A DNA stretch of 64,000 nucleotides from Burkholderia stagnalis (GTDB taxonomy: Bacteria > Pseudomonadota > Gammaproteobacteria > Burkholderiales > Burkholderiaceae): assembly GCF_902830275.1 (NCBI RefSeq), contig NZ_CADESW010000004.1, positions 1 to 64,000 on the forward strand, written 5' to 3'. This document shows positions 45,941 through 54,744 of this stretch, piece by piece. The notes beneath the pieces are model-generated. The model did no database searches, was not told where the DNA came from, and saw nothing but the letters and a program-made list of their open reading frames with translations. The first letter of the stretch is position 1, and each line of letters begins with the position of its first letter. The position numbers were made by a program, and so were the translations under genes.

Positions 45941-48160
45941 TCAGGCGGTTTTGAGCTGGTTGCCGACCGGCAGCTTGCGCAGGCGCTTGCCGGTCGCCGC
46001 GAAGATCGCGTTCGACAGCGCGGCCGCGGTCGCGGCCGTGCCCGGTTCGCCGATCCCGCCCGGCGCTTCCGCGCTCTTCACGATATGCACGTCGATCGGC
46101 GGCGTTTCGTCGATCCGCAGCATCCGGTAGTCGGTGAAGTTGCTCTGCGCCACGCGGCCGTTCTCGATCGTGATCTCGCCGTACAGCGCGCCCGTGATCC
46201 CGAAGATGATGCCGCCCTGCACCTGCGCCTCGATCGTGTCCGGGTTGACGGCCATCCCGCAGTCGACCGCGCATACGACGCGCTTGACCTGCACGTCGCC
46301 GCCGTCCACCGCGACGTCGACGACGATCGAGAAGAAGCTGCCGAACGCATGCATCACCGACACGCCGCGCCCCTGCCCCTTCGGCAGCGGCGCGCCCCAG
46401 CCGGCCGCCTTCGTCGCCACGTCGAGCACGTTGCGCGCACGCGGCGTCTTGCCGAGCAGCGCACGGCGGTACTGCACGGGGTCGGTCTTGGTCTGCGCGG
46501 CCAGCTCGTCGATGAAGCTTTCGACGACGAACGTGCCGCGCGTCGGCCCGACGCCGCGCCAGAACGCGGTCGGCACGTGGCGAGGCTCCTGCCGCACGTA
46601 GTCGACGAGCTGGTTCGGCAGGTCGTACGGCAGTTCGGCGGACACCTCGACCGCGTCCGGATCGACGCCGTCCTTGACGGCCGGCGGCGCGAAGCGCGCG
46701 AGGATCGACGAGCCGACGATCCGGTGCCGCCACGCCACCGGCTTGCCGTTCGCGTCGAGCCCGGCCGAGATCCGGTCGTAGTAGTACGGCCGGTACATGT
46801 CGTGCTGGATGTCTTCCTCGCGCGTCCAGATCACCTTGACGGGCGCGTTGACCTGCTTCGCGATCTTCACCGCCTGCTCGACCATGTCGACTTCGAGCCG
46901 GCGGCCGAAGCCGCCGCCGAGCAGGTGGTTGTTCACGACGATCTTCTCGCGCGGGAAACCCGTGATGCGCTGCACCGCGTCGAGCGCGCGCGTCGGCACC
47001 TGGGTGCCGAGCCAGATCTCGCAGCCGTCGGGCCGCACGTGCACCGTGCAGTTGACCGGCTCCATCGTCGCGTGCGCGAGCAGCGGCTGCTCGTACACCG
47101 CATCGACGCGCGTTTTCGCATTCGCGAACGCCTTGTCGACGTCGCCGTCCTTGCGCGCGACCGCGCCCTTGGCGCTATCCGCCGCGCGTGCGTGATCCGC
47201 GGCGATGTCCTTGGTCGACACCTTCGCGCCCGCGCCTTCGTTCCACTTCACGACCAGCGCCGACGCGCCGCGCTTGGCCGCCCACGTGTGATCGCCGACC
47301 ACCGCGACCGCGTTGTCCGCGCGCACGACCTGGCGCACGCCGCCGATCCGCTTCGCGGCCGTATCGTCGATGCTCGCGACCGTGCCGCCGAACACCGGAC
47401 TGTTGACGATCACCGCGTACAGCATGCCGGGCAGCCGCACGTCGAGCCCGAACTGCGCGGTGCCGTCGACTTTCTCGGGCGAATCGAGGCGCTTGACCGG
47501 CTTGCCGACCAGCTTGAAATCGGCCGGCTTCTTCAGCGCGACGTCCTTCGGCACCGGCAGCTTCGCCGCGGCATTCGCGAGCTGGCCGTACGACGCGCGG
47601 CGCCCGCTCGGCGGATGCAGCACTTCGCCGTTTTCCGCGCGGCAGGCCGCCGGATCGACGTTCCACTGCTTCGCCGCCGCGCCGACGAGCAGCGTGCGCG
47701 CGGTCGCGCCCGCGCGGCGCATCGGCTCCCACGCGTAACGGATCGACGTCGAGCCGCCGGTGAGCTGGCCGCCGAGCAGCGGATCGGCAAACAGCTTCTC
47801 GTTCGGCGGCGCATGGTCGAGCGTCACGTTCGACAGCGGCACCTCGAGCTCCTCGGCGATCAGCATCGGCAACGACGTATAGACGCCTTGCCCCATCTCG
47901 ACCTTCGGCATCACGAGCGTGACCTGCCCGTTGCGATCGATCTGCACGAACGCGTTCGGCGCGAACACGCCGGCGCGCGGGGTTTCATCGGCATCGCCGC
48001 CGATCACCGAGCGCCGCGCATCGCCGCCCGCCGCCGGCACGCTGAAGCCGAGCAGCAGGCCGCCGCCCGCCGCCGCGCCGAGCGACATGCCGAACTTGAG
48101 GAACCTGCGGCGCGACACGCCCGCGCCGGCCTGGCCTGCCTGGATCAATCCGCGCGACAT
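45941..48160 (-). CDS. Molybdopterin large subunit, isoquinoline 1-oxidoreductase type (aldehyde/N-heterocycle oxidase)
   Basis: 739 residues. A Tat signal is present at 16-24 (SRRRFLKFG) and a hydrophobic stretch follows, so the folded cofactor-loaded protein is exported. The xanthine-oxidase fold is clear: MPKVEMGQGVYTSLPMLIAEELEV, LGGGFGRRLEVDMVEQAV, FWRGVGPTRGTFVVESFIDELA and, near the end, GGIGEPGTAATAAALSNAIF containing the catalytic Glu region. Members (IorB, aldehyde dehydrogenases such as AldH) hydroxylate aldehydes or N-heterocycles with water. It starts one base after the 2Fe-2S gene stop and ends 14 bp before the cytochrome. Confidence 0.9.
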   Translation of the reverse strand: MSRGLIQAGQAGAGVSRRRFLKFGMSLGAAAGGGLLLGFSVPAAGGDARRSVIGGDADETPRAGVFAPNAFVQIDRNGQVTLVMPKVEMGQGVYTSLPMLIAEELEVPLSNVTLDHAPPNEKLFADPLLGGQLTGGSTSIRYAWEPMRRAGATARTLLVGAAAKQWNVDPAACRAENGEVLHPPSGRRASYGQLANAAAKLPVPKDVALKKPADFKLVGKPVKRLDSPEKVDGTAQFGLDVRLPGMLYAVIVNSPVFGGTVASIDDTAAKRIGGVRQVVRADNAVAVVGDHTWAAKRGASALVVKWNEGAGAKVSTKDIAADHARAADSAKGAVARKDGDVDKAFANAKTRVDAVYEQPLLAHATMEPVNCTVHVRPDGCEIWLGTQVPTRALDAVQRITGFPREKIVVNNHLLGGGFGRRLEVDMVEQAVKIAKQVNAPVKVIWTREEDIQHDMYRPYYYDRISAGLDANGKPVAWRHRIVGSSILARFAPPAVKDGVDPDAVEVSAELPYDLPNQLVDYVRQEPRHVPTAFWRGVGPTRGTFVVESFIDELAAQTKTDPVQYRRALLGKTPRARNVLDVATKAAGWGAPLPKGQGRGVSVMHAFGSFFSIVVDVAVDGGDVQVKRVVCAVDCGMAVNPDTIEAQVQGGIIFGITGALYGEITIENGRVAQSNFTDYRMLRIDETPPIDVHIVKSAEAPGGIGEPGTAATAAALSNAIFAATGKRLRKLPVGNQLKTA

Positions 48161-48161
48161 G

Positions 48162-48617
48162 TCAGGCCTCCTTCGCGGCCTGCTTGATCGCCGCGCGTAC
48201 CCGGTTGTAGGTGCCGCAGCGGCAGATGTTGCCCGCCATGGCCGCGTCGATGTCGGCGTCGTTCGGGTGCGGATTCGCCGCGATCAGCGCGGTGGCCGCC
48301 ATCACCTGCCCCGACTGGCAATAGCCGCACTGCACCACGTCCAGCTCGCGCCATGCCTGCTGGACCTTCCGGCCCGCCGGCGTCGCGCCGACCGCCTCGA
48401 TCGTCGTGATCTTGCGGCCGGCGACCGCCGCGACCGGCAGCACGCACGAGCGCGCCGCGACACCGTCGAGATGCACGGTGCACGCGCCGCACTGCGCGAT
48501 GCCGCAGCCGAACTTGGTGCCGGTCAGGCCGACGAGGTCGCGCAGCGCCCAGAGGAGCGGCATGTCGGCGGGCGCGTCCACCGCGTGGTCCGCGCCGTTG
48601 ATGTTCAGTGTGATCAT
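48162..48617 (-). CDS. 2Fe-2S small subunit of the molybdoenzyme (IorA-like)
   Basis: 151 residues. It carries both iron-sulfur clusters of the xanthine-oxidase family: plant-type cluster with Cys38, Cys43, Cys46 and Cys58 ([16 protein letters not shown]), and the second cluster with Cys97, Cys100, Cys132 and Cys134 ([18 protein letters not shown]). Electrons would pass from molybdenum through it to the cytochrome c. It has no signal peptide, so it would be exported attached to the Tat-tagged Mo subunit. The stop lies one base before the Mo-subunit ATG. Confidence 0.93.
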   Translation of the reverse strand: MITLNINGADHAVDAPADMPLLWALRDLVGLTGTKFGCGIAQCGACTVHLDGVAARSCVLPVAAVAGRKITTIEAVGATPAGRKVQQAWRELDVVQCGYCQSGQVMAATALIAANPHPNDADIDAAMAGNICRCGTYNRVRAAIKQAAKEA

Positions 48618-48715
48618 TCAGCCTCCGGGGCTGGCTGGTGGGGGGACGGCGCGCGCGACGCGCGCCGGGATTCGCGATACGCCGCGCTTGTCTCGCGCGG
48701 GCGGGTTGCTGCGGG

Positions 48716-49018
48716 TTACTGCGGGGCCGTGTCGACGGCCGTCAGCACCTTGACGACCGGCGGCTGCGCGAGCCATTCGCCGGCCTTGGCACGATACGCG
48801 ACATAGTGCGCGCTTGCGCGATGCGCCTCCAGCGCCTGCTCATCGTCGTAAATCTCGAACACATGGAAGCCGGGCGTGCCGTCGGCCTCGCGGAACAGGT
48901 CGTAGCGGCGGTTGCCGGGCTCGGTGCGGGTCGCGGCAACGAGGTGCCGCAGTTCGGCCTCGACCGTCGCGACGTGCTCGGGTTTCGGGATCAGGGTGGC
49001 GAATACGTAGACGGACAT
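48716..49018 (-). CDS. ABM-fold monooxygenase (YgiN-like antibiotic biosynthesis monooxygenase family)
   Basis: 100 residues from MSVYVFATLIPKP; upstream in-frame residues have no role. The single ABM domain shows HLVAATRTEPGNRRYDLFREADGTPGFHVFEIYDDEQALEAHRAS followed by AHYVAYRAK, the E..Y..F..H pattern of the family. Such dimeric proteins act as quinol or small-molecule monooxygenases, or just bind quinones. It lies 70 bp after the curA-like gene on the same strand. Substrate unknown. Confidence 0.82.
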   Translation of the reverse strand: MSVYVFATLIPKPEHVATVEAELRHLVAATRTEPGNRRYDLFREADGTPGFHVFEIYDDEQALEAHRASAHYVAYRAKAGEWLAQPPVVKVLTAVDTAPQ

Positions 49019-49088
49019 GATGTTTCCTTGGGCGAATCGGGATATCGGGATGAGCGATGGCGCGCCGCGCGCGCCATCCAATGATGGT

Positions 49089-50132
49089 TCAGGCCAGTTC
49101 GTCGGGACCGACGCGCACGACGACCTTGCCGAAGTTCTTGCCGGCGAGCAGCCCGATCAGCGCATCCGGCGCGCCGGACAGGCCGTCGACGACGTCCTCG
49201 CGCGCCTTCACCTTGCCTTGCGCGACCCACTCGCCCATTTCCTTCAGGAACGTGGCGTAACCCTGCGCATAGTGATCGAGGATGATGAAGCCCTGCATCC
49301 GGATGCGCTTGCGCAGCAGGATCGACGTCAGCAGCGGCAGGCGGTCCGGGCCGGCCGGCAGCGCGGTGTCGTTGTAATGCGCGATCAGCCCGCACACCGG
49401 CACGCGCGCGCCGATGTTCAGCAGCGGCAGCACCGCGTCGAACACCGCCCCGCCGACGTTCTCGAAATAGACGTCGATGCCGTTCGGGCACGCGGCCGCG
49501 AGTTGGCTCGCGAAGCCGGGGTCGCGGTGGTCGATGCACGCGTCGAAGCCGAGCGTGCCGGTCACATAGGCGACCTTGTCCGCGCCGCCGGCGATGCCGA
49601 CCACGCGGCAGCCCTTCAGCTTCGCGATCTGCCCGACCACCGCGCCGACCGCGCCGCTCGCCGCCGCGACGACCACCGTCTCGCCGGCCTTCGGCTCGCC
49701 GATCTCGAGCAGGCCCGTGTACGCGGTGAAGCCCGGCATGCCGAGCACGCCGAGCGCGTATGACGGGTGCGCGAAATCGCGGCCGAGCGGAATCAGGTCG
49801 CTGCCGTCCGACAGCGCGTAGTCCTGCCAGCCGCCCGACGCGACGACGAGATCGCCTTCGCGAAACGCCGGCAGGCTCGACGCAACGACGCGGCTGACCG
49901 TGCCGCCGACCATCACGTCGCCCAGTTCCACCGGCGGCGCATAGGACGGCGCGTCGCTCATCCGGCCGCGCATGTACGGGTCGAGCGACAGCCAGACCGT
50001 GCGCAGCAGCACCTGGCCCGGCCCCGGCGCCGGCACCGCGCCCGTTTCGGCGCGGAAATCGTTCGGCGTGGGTGCACCCGCCGGGCGCGCGTTCAGGACG
50101 ATCCTGCGGTTTTCGGTCTTGCTTTGCGACAT
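49089..50132 (-). CDS. curA: NADP-dependent enone/alkenal reductase (CurA/MDR family)
   Basis: 347 residues from MSQSKTENRRIVL, with a ribosome site AGGTT-type upstream; an ATG nearer 50210 is likely an overreach. It is a zinc-free medium-chain dehydrogenase: LDPYMRGRMSD near the start, GMPGFTAYTGLLEIGEPKAGETVVVAAASGAVGAVVGQIAKL for NADP binding, GFDACIDHRD and YFENVGG. CurA-type enzymes and plant-type 2-alkenal reductases reduce the double bond of reactive unsaturated aldehydes and ketones. A TetR operator lies about 115 bp upstream. With the ABM gene and the aldehyde-oxidising enzymes it forms a plausible electrophile detoxification set. Confidence 0.85.
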   Translation of the reverse strand: MSQSKTENRRIVLNARPAGAPTPNDFRAETGAVPAPGPGQVLLRTVWLSLDPYMRGRMSDAPSYAPPVELGDVMVGGTVSRVVASSLPAFREGDLVVASGGWQDYALSDGSDLIPLGRDFAHPSYALGVLGMPGFTAYTGLLEIGEPKAGETVVVAAASGAVGAVVGQIAKLKGCRVVGIAGGADKVAYVTGTLGFDACIDHRDPGFASQLAAACPNGIDVYFENVGGAVFDAVLPLLNIGARVPVCGLIAHYNDTALPAGPDRLPLLTSILLRKRIRMQGFIILDHYAQGYATFLKEMGEWVAQGKVKAREDVVDGLSGAPDALIGLLAGKNFGKVVVRVGPDELA

Positions 50133-50247
50133 GTGAACCTCCGTCAATAAGGATGCGTGCGATCGCACGATCCGGTCAGGAAAGGAAATCGGCAACCTGG
50201 CCGCCGGCACCCGGTATCGGATGGCCAGCGCGCCGGCTCATGATAAG

Positions 50248-50262
50248 TAGACCAGTCGTCTA
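50248..50262. promoter_or_regulatory. TetR operator before curA
   Basis: TAGACCAGTCGTCTA, inverted halves TAGAC and GTCTA around a 5-base centre. It matches the site at 50952 in 14 of 15 bases and lies 116 bp before the curA start, just after the tetR stop. Confidence 0.75.
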
Positions 50263-50303
50263 ATATCGGGACATAAAATAAGGCGCGCATGTGCGCGCCT
50301 CGC

Positions 50304-50927
50304 TTACTCCTGGGCTCCGTGCTCGCCGGCGGCGGCCGGCAGGTTCAGCATCCGCAGCGTCGCAGCCATCGCGTTTTCGATGGCCTTGCGGTCGCGGTGG
50401 ATCTTCTCCAGCAGCGTCGCCCCGAGCCACAGCTCGTACAGCACCGCGGCGGTCTGGCGCGAATCGTCGATCCCATGCAGCGAACCGTCGGCCAGCCCCG
50501 CTTCGATGCCGGCCGCGAGCCGCTCGATGATCGCGGCGGTGCCGCGCCGCAGGACCGAGCGCATCGCCTCGGACAGATCGGACACCTCGGCGCCGAGCTT
50601 CACCGCGAGGCACTTGCCCTGCGGATCGTCGTTGCACTGCGTGAGCTGCCAGTTGGTCCAGTAGCTCATCAGGCGCTCGGCGCCCGTGCCGCACTGGCGG
50701 AGCAGCAGATTGTCGAGATGCTCGAGATAGCCGTCGAAATACGATTCGAGCAGCGCTTCCCCGAACGCCTCCTTCGAGCCGAAGTAATGGTAGAACGAGC
50801 CCTTCGGGATGCCCGCCGCGGCGAGAATCTCGTTCAGACCGACCGCCGAAAACCCCTTGTGGAGCATGATCGGCTTCGCGATGTTCAGGATGTGCTGGCG
50901 GACTTCCGCGCCTGAAGATGCATTCAT
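50304..50927 (-). CDS. TetR-family repressor
   Basis: 207 residues. The helix-turn-helix is at about 8-55 (RQHILNIAKPIMLHKGFSAVGLNEILAAAGIPKGSFYHYFGSKEAFGEALLESYF), textbook TetR. The ligand domain is all-helical with a C-terminal dimer region (RQTAAVLYELWLGATLLEKIHRD), like AcuR- and NemR-type regulators of electrophile responses. Cys79, Cys98 and Cys105 lie in the ligand part (CGTGAERL, CNDDPQGKC) and could sense electrophiles; this is inference. Two matching palindromes, one before its own start and one before curA, suggest autorepression and control of the downstream cluster. Confidence 0.9.
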   Translation of the reverse strand: MNASSGAEVRQHILNIAKPIMLHKGFSAVGLNEILAAAGIPKGSFYHYFGSKEAFGEALLESYFDGYLEHLDNLLLRQCGTGAERLMSYWTNWQLTQCNDDPQGKCLAVKLGAEVSDLSEAMRSVLRRGTAAIIERLAAGIEAGLADGSLHGIDDSRQTAAVLYELWLGATLLEKIHRDRKAIENAMAATLRMLNLPAAAGEHGAQE

Positions 50928-50951
50928 GATGTGGCGTATGGTAGCAACGAT

Positions 50952-50966
50952 TAGACCGGTCGTCTA
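50952..50966. promoter_or_regulatory. TetR operator before tetR
   Basis: TAGACCGGTCGTCTA, 25 bp upstream of the tetR start, in the place of a promoter. It has the same halves and centre spacing as the copy at 50248, differing by one base. Such pairs are the usual layout for an autoregulating TetR. Confidence 0.78.
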
Positions 50967-51294
50967 GTAATGTTCAGCCGGTATTTTGAGTCGCACTTTA
51001 CCCGATTCCGTCAGCGGGGCCGTATCGCGCCCGCGCGCCGGCATGCGCGCGCCGAGGGCATGCCGTGTGACCTGCTCCGGCTGCCGATCGAATAATCAGG
51101 ACTGCCATCGCCCTGCCTGAGCACGACCGCTGCCCGATGCCGTTCAAATACAGGCTTCACGGTCCGGCTTCCCCGTCGACGAAACAGCGCAGCATCGCGT
51201 AGATGCAGTCGGTGAATTTCACCGGGTTTTAATGCACGCCGACTACGATCCCGCGTCATCAATCCACAGGCTGATGATCTTCCATTCTCATCTC
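50967..51294. other. Intergenic region, no gene seen
   Basis: The 328 bp between tetR and the first exported paralogue contain no supported frame. An inverted GGCATGCGCGC/ATGCC-type hairpin occurs near 51040-51064. The promoter of the exported pair probably lies near 51180-51270. Confidence 0.4.
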
Positions 51295-52116
51295 ATGAAA
51301 ACGCATTCACCCAACCTGTCGCGCAGAAGCATGCTGGCGGCGGGATCGACGCTCGCCGCGACATCCATATTGAGCGCATGCGGCGGCGACGACATCTCGT
51401 CCCGCCCGGTGAACGACGCCGAACTGCAGGCACAGATCGTCGCCAGGCTCAATGCCCAGCTCGGCGATCCGGCCACCGTCGACGCCATGCTGCCGGCGCT
51501 GCTGGACGTCGGCTTCACGTGGAGCCTGCCGACGATTCCGGCCGGTCAGGTCGGTGCGATCGTCGCGTACAGCTTCGGCAATCGCCCGAACGCGGCGAGC
51601 GGCAACACGTCGAGCACGGGCGGCAACCAGGCCGCGCTGCCTGACCCGGGGCCCGTCAACGAAGCGCTCGCCGATGCCGTCCACCGGATCTACGCACTCA
51701 AGCCGGTGAAGGTGTATGCGCAATGGGAGATTGCGCGCTTCCTCGCGTCGAAGTACGGCATGGGCGCCGACGTGCTGACGTCGATCGAACCCGTGATCGC
51801 CAGCGACGGCACGATCGTGTATCTCAGCACGGCCGGCGTGGCCGCCGCCGCCGTGTCACGGGCGGGCGGCGCCGCCGCGATGGGCAACGTTGCCGTGGTC
51901 GGCCACCGCGACCACGCGAAGCGCTGCATCCAGACGTCGCAGCAAGCGGGCATGAAGGCGTACGCGGCGGCCGACGTGCCGCTGCCGGTCGCCTACGACC
52001 CGCAATCCGGCCAGCCCTGGACGCGCAACCGAAGCCTCTACCTCGTCCACGACATGCTGTCGCAGATGGCCACCCGGTCGATCGTCGCGACGGCCCACGC
52101 CTTTCCGAAAGGTTGA
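51295..52116 (+). CDS. Exported Tat/lipoprotein-like protein, paralogue 1
   Basis: 273 residues from MKTHSPNLSRRSMLAAGSTLAATSILSACGGDD, which combines a Tat-like RR pair (SRRSMLA) and a lipobox (LSAC, Cys at about 29). An in-frame ATG at 51274 and the ORF start at 51232 are possible alternatives; none has a strong ribosome site. The mature domain has IVAYSFGNRPNAASGN, PGPVNEALADAVHRIYALKPVKVYAQWEIARFLASKYGM and a conserved VVGHRDHAKRC region. I do not recognise the family. It shares most of its plan with the next gene. Confidence 0.65.
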   Translation: MKTHSPNLSRRSMLAAGSTLAATSILSACGGDDISSRPVNDAELQAQIVARLNAQLGDPATVDAMLPALLDVGFTWSLPTIPAGQVGAIVAYSFGNRPNAASGNTSSTGGNQAALPDPGPVNEALADAVHRIYALKPVKVYAQWEIARFLASKYGMGADVLTSIEPVIASDGTIVYLSTAGVAAAAVSRAGGAAAMGNVAVVGHRDHAKRCIQTSQQAGMKAYAAADVPLPVAYDPQSGQPWTRNRSLYLVHDMLSQMATRSIVATAHAFPKG

Positions 52117-52148
52117 CCGTGCCAACCGTCCTCATGCATTCGACGCAC

Positions 52149-52910
52149 ATGAAAAATCGCCGCCATTTCCTTGCATCCGTGCCCGCGCTCGCCGGCCTGT
52201 GCGCCGCCACGCCCGGCTTCGCTGCCGATGTTCCCGCCACCGATGCCGAGCTGCAGCGCCAGATGGCCGGCAAGCTGACGGCCGAACTGAACGATGCCGC
52301 GGTAGCCGCCGACGAGACCGGCTACCTGCTCGATACGTTCTTCGCATGGACGCCGCCGACGGTCGACGCCGGCCAGATCGACACGATCGTCGCGTACAGC
52401 TTCGGCAACCGCGCGGCGGCCTCCGGCAGCGCGCCGGTGCCGGGCCCCGTGAACGAGGCGACCGCCGATGCCGTGTTCCAGCTGCGCCGGAAAGTCGCGG
52501 CGCCGATCGTCGCGCAACAGGAAGTGGCCAGCGTGCTCGCGTCGAAGTACGGGTTGTCGGCAAGCGTGACGTCGGTCCCGCTGCCCGCCGCGCCGGCCAG
52601 CGCCGGCAACGTCGTGCCGACGCCCGACGGCGTGGCCGCTGCGATCGTCAAGCAGGCCGGCGCGGCCGCGGCGCTCGGCAAAGTCGGCATCGTCACGCAT
52701 CAGGACCAGGCATCGATCGCCGTGCAGATGTCGAATGCGGCAGGCATGCAGGCTGCGGTGCCCGCGGGCGTATCGCTGCCGTCCGCCTACGACGCGTCGG
52801 CACAGCAGCCGGTGCAGCGCAGACGCGATCTCTATCTGCTCGGCATCGTGGCTACGCGGCTCGGCTTGCTGCGGCTCGCGTTGATCAAGCAGGAATATCC
52901 GAACGGATGA
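52149..52910 (+). CDS. Exported protein, paralogue 2
   Basis: 253 residues from MKNRRHFLASVPALAGLCAATPGFA, a Tat-like signal with NRRHFLA and cleavage after GFA. A GTG at 52119, seven bases after AAAGG, would add 10 residues and is a fair alternative. The mature part repeats the plan of the previous protein: DTIVAYSFGNRAAASGS, PGPVNEATADAVFQLRRKVAAPIVAQQEVASVLASKYGL and VGIVTHQDQASIAVQ. It lacks the lipobox, so one paralogue is anchored and the other soluble. It lies 32 bp downstream of paralogue 1, as in a duplicated operon. Function unknown. Confidence 0.7.
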   Translation: MKNRRHFLASVPALAGLCAATPGFAADVPATDAELQRQMAGKLTAELNDAAVAADETGYLLDTFFAWTPPTVDAGQIDTIVAYSFGNRAAASGSAPVPGPVNEATADAVFQLRRKVAAPIVAQQEVASVLASKYGLSASVTSVPLPAAPASAGNVVPTPDGVAAAIVKQAGAAAALGKVGIVTHQDQASIAVQMSNAAGMQAAVPAGVSLPSAYDASAQQPVQRRRDLYLLGIVATRLGLLRLALIKQEYPNG

Positions 52911-53066
52911 TGGGCGCCCGGGCCGCTGGCGCCCGTCGCGTTGCTCGTCGCCATCGATTCGATCCGGCGACAGGTTCGACCGACAACCGCGAAACATGCT
53001 TCGCCGTCGGATCGTCGAATCAGGCCAGTCGGGCCTCCGTCATTCGCTCGACGCACCGGGCGGCGG

Positions 53067-53691
53067 CTATGCCGCGCGCCGCTTCCTGACGGCCTGCGCC
53101 GAAGCCGCCGCCTTCGCCGGACGTGCCGGCGCCCGGCGAGGCGCCGCAAGCGCCGCCATTTCACGCCGCAGCGTGTCGAGTTCGTTCCCGTACGCGGCGC
53201 TGGCCGCGCTCGCTCCGTCGAGCTGCCCCTGAATGCAGCGAGTCGCCCAGTTGCGCCTGCAACGCGGCGACGTCGCCGCGATGTTGTGCATCGCGCTTTT
53301 CGGCGCGCGCCGCCATCGCGTCGAGTTCCTTCTGCAATCGCGCCGCGGCCGTGCGTTCGCGATCGATCTCCTGAAGCGCCCGTTTCTCCGACGCGCGCAA
53401 CCGCTCCTCGGCCCGGTTTGCGTCGTCGCGCAAGCGGTCGAGTTGCGCGGTGAAATCCGCGCGCGCCAGCGCCAGCGCGCGATTGCCTTCCGTGTTGTCC
53501 GTTTGCAGCCGCTCGATGTCCGCCTCGAGCGCACGCCGTTGATACAGCCGGTTGGCGGTCGGCGTGATGCCGAACCGGAAGAACAGCAGCGCGCAGGCTT
53601 CGCGGTACAGCTCGCGGGTTTTCGGGAAGTCGGCCTTCAGGCGCTCAATTTCGGCCGCGAGGCGGGTTTCGTCGGGAGCGATGTCGGACAT
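53067..53691 (-). pseudogene. KfrA-like DNA-binding coiled-coil protein, frameshifted
   Basis: The first frame starts at 53691 (MSDIAPDETRLAAEIERLKADF, GAGGG upstream) and has the KfrA N-terminal DNA-binding sequence TRELYREACALLFFRFGITPTANRLYQ, then a long coiled coil (DFTAQLDRLRDDANRAEERLRASEKRALQEIDRERTAAARLQKELDAMAARAEKRD). At a run of four C on the plus strand (53226-53229) it leaves frame, and the adjacent frame continues in the same style (QLDGASAASAAYGNELDTLRREMAALAAP). Removing one base restores a 207-residue protein ending at 53067. KfrA proteins bind palindromic operators and stabilise plasmids or segregation. It may be a true lesion, slippage or a sequence error. Confidence 0.75.
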
Positions 53692-53822
53692 GATCCCTCG
53701 CTCTCGACTGCCCGCGCAGCAACCGCTGCCGACGGGAGCGGCGATTATGACAGCGGCGCCGGAACGGTGTCGCGGAGCGCGAATTCCGGACGGGCCGGTT
53801 TGCATTTGCGCGTTGAAGTCAG

Positions 53823-53838
53823 GATAAGTTTTCTTATC
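53823..53838. repeat. Inverted repeat GATAAG/CTTATC
   Basis: GATAAG-TTTT-CTTATC, a 6-bp perfect inverted repeat between the araC stop and the kfrA-like start, 132 bp upstream of the latter. It may be a KfrA-like operator or part of the araC terminator; the evidence is weak. Confidence 0.3.
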
Positions 53839-53925
53839 TTAACGGCTGCATTGCGTGGCAAAACTGATGACCGGCAAAACGCGCCGGCCTGCTCGCCGCA
53901 CGATTGACAACCGCGAATCGCTCGC

Positions 53926-54744
53926 CTACCCGCGCTGCTGCGCGAGCCATTGCGTCGGCGTTACCCCGACGCCCTGCGCGAAGGCGCGCGCCAGCGCGCT
54001 GGCGCTGCCGTAGCCGACTTCCGCCGCGATCTGCTTGACCGGCCGGCCACGGCGCAGCAGCGCCTTCGCGAGCCCGATCCGCCATTGCAGCAGGTATTCG
54101 CCAGGCGGCACGCCGACGACATCCGCGAAATGCGCGGCGAACCGCGAGCGGGACATGCCCGCCGTGCCGGCCATCTCCTCGAGCGTCCAGCCGTGCGACG
54201 GGTCCGAATGGACGGCCGTGAGCACCTTGCCGAGCCGTTGATCCGACAGGCCCGCGAGCGAGCCGGTGTCGACGAGCTGGCGCTGCATCGCATACCGCAG
54301 CAACTGCACCATCAGCACCTCGACGAGCCGGTTGGTCACCGCATCGTGGCCGCACGCCGGTTCGAGCGCTTCGGCGAACAGCAGCTGCTGGACCGCGTCG
54401 AGCGACGGCACACAGGTCAGCGGCGCGGCCAGCAGATCCGGCAGGTTGCGCAGCAGCGGATTCTCGTCGCGCGAGCCGAACGCGATGCTCGCGGACACGA
54501 GATCGGCCGGTTCGCGCGCGCCCGTATCGACCCGGCACGCATGCGGCCGCGGCAGGAACAGCACGCTCGGCCCGTCGAACTCGCGGCGCCCGATCGCGCC
54601 GCCGGTCACGACGATCCGCCCGGCGCGCAACAGGTGCAGGTGGCCGGCGCCGTCGGTGCCGCCCGCATCGCCGATGCCACCGTCGGGAAATACGCGGGCC
54701 TGCAGGTCGAAGCGGCTGATGAGGTTGGAGAGTCGATCGGGCAT
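53926..54744 (-). CDS. AraC-family transcriptional regulator (cupin-type ligand domain)
   Basis: 272 residues from MPDRLSNLISRF. The N-terminal half has the cupin layout of the AraC N-terminal domain (HLHLLRAGRIVVTGG, GPSVLFLPRPHACRV). The C-terminal DNA-binding domain has two helix-turn-helix units: EMAGTAGMSRSRFAAHFADVVGVPPGEYLLQWRIGLAKALL and KQIAAEVGYGSASALARAFAQGVGVTP. It is divergent from the first GST gene across 118 bp, so it probably controls the GST pair. Inverted repeats in that gap (see the separate entry) could be its sites. Confidence 0.9.
   Translation of the reverse strand: MPDRLSNLISRFDLQARVFPDGGIGDAGGTDGAGHLHLLRAGRIVVTGGAIGRREFDGPSVLFLPRPHACRVDTGAREPADLVSASIAFGSRDENPLLRNLPDLLAAPLTCVPSLDAVQQLLFAEALEPACGHDAVTNRLVEVLMVQLLRYAMQRQLVDTGSLAGLSDQRLGKVLTAVHSDPSHGWTLEEMAGTAGMSRSRFAAHFADVVGVPPGEYLLQWRIGLAKALLRRGRPVKQIAAEVGYGSASALARAFAQGVGVTPTQWLAQQRG

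Noticed and set aside
51011..51262. 83-codon minus-strand ORF before the exported pair
   Set aside because: Arg-rich composition of a shadow frame and no start signal.
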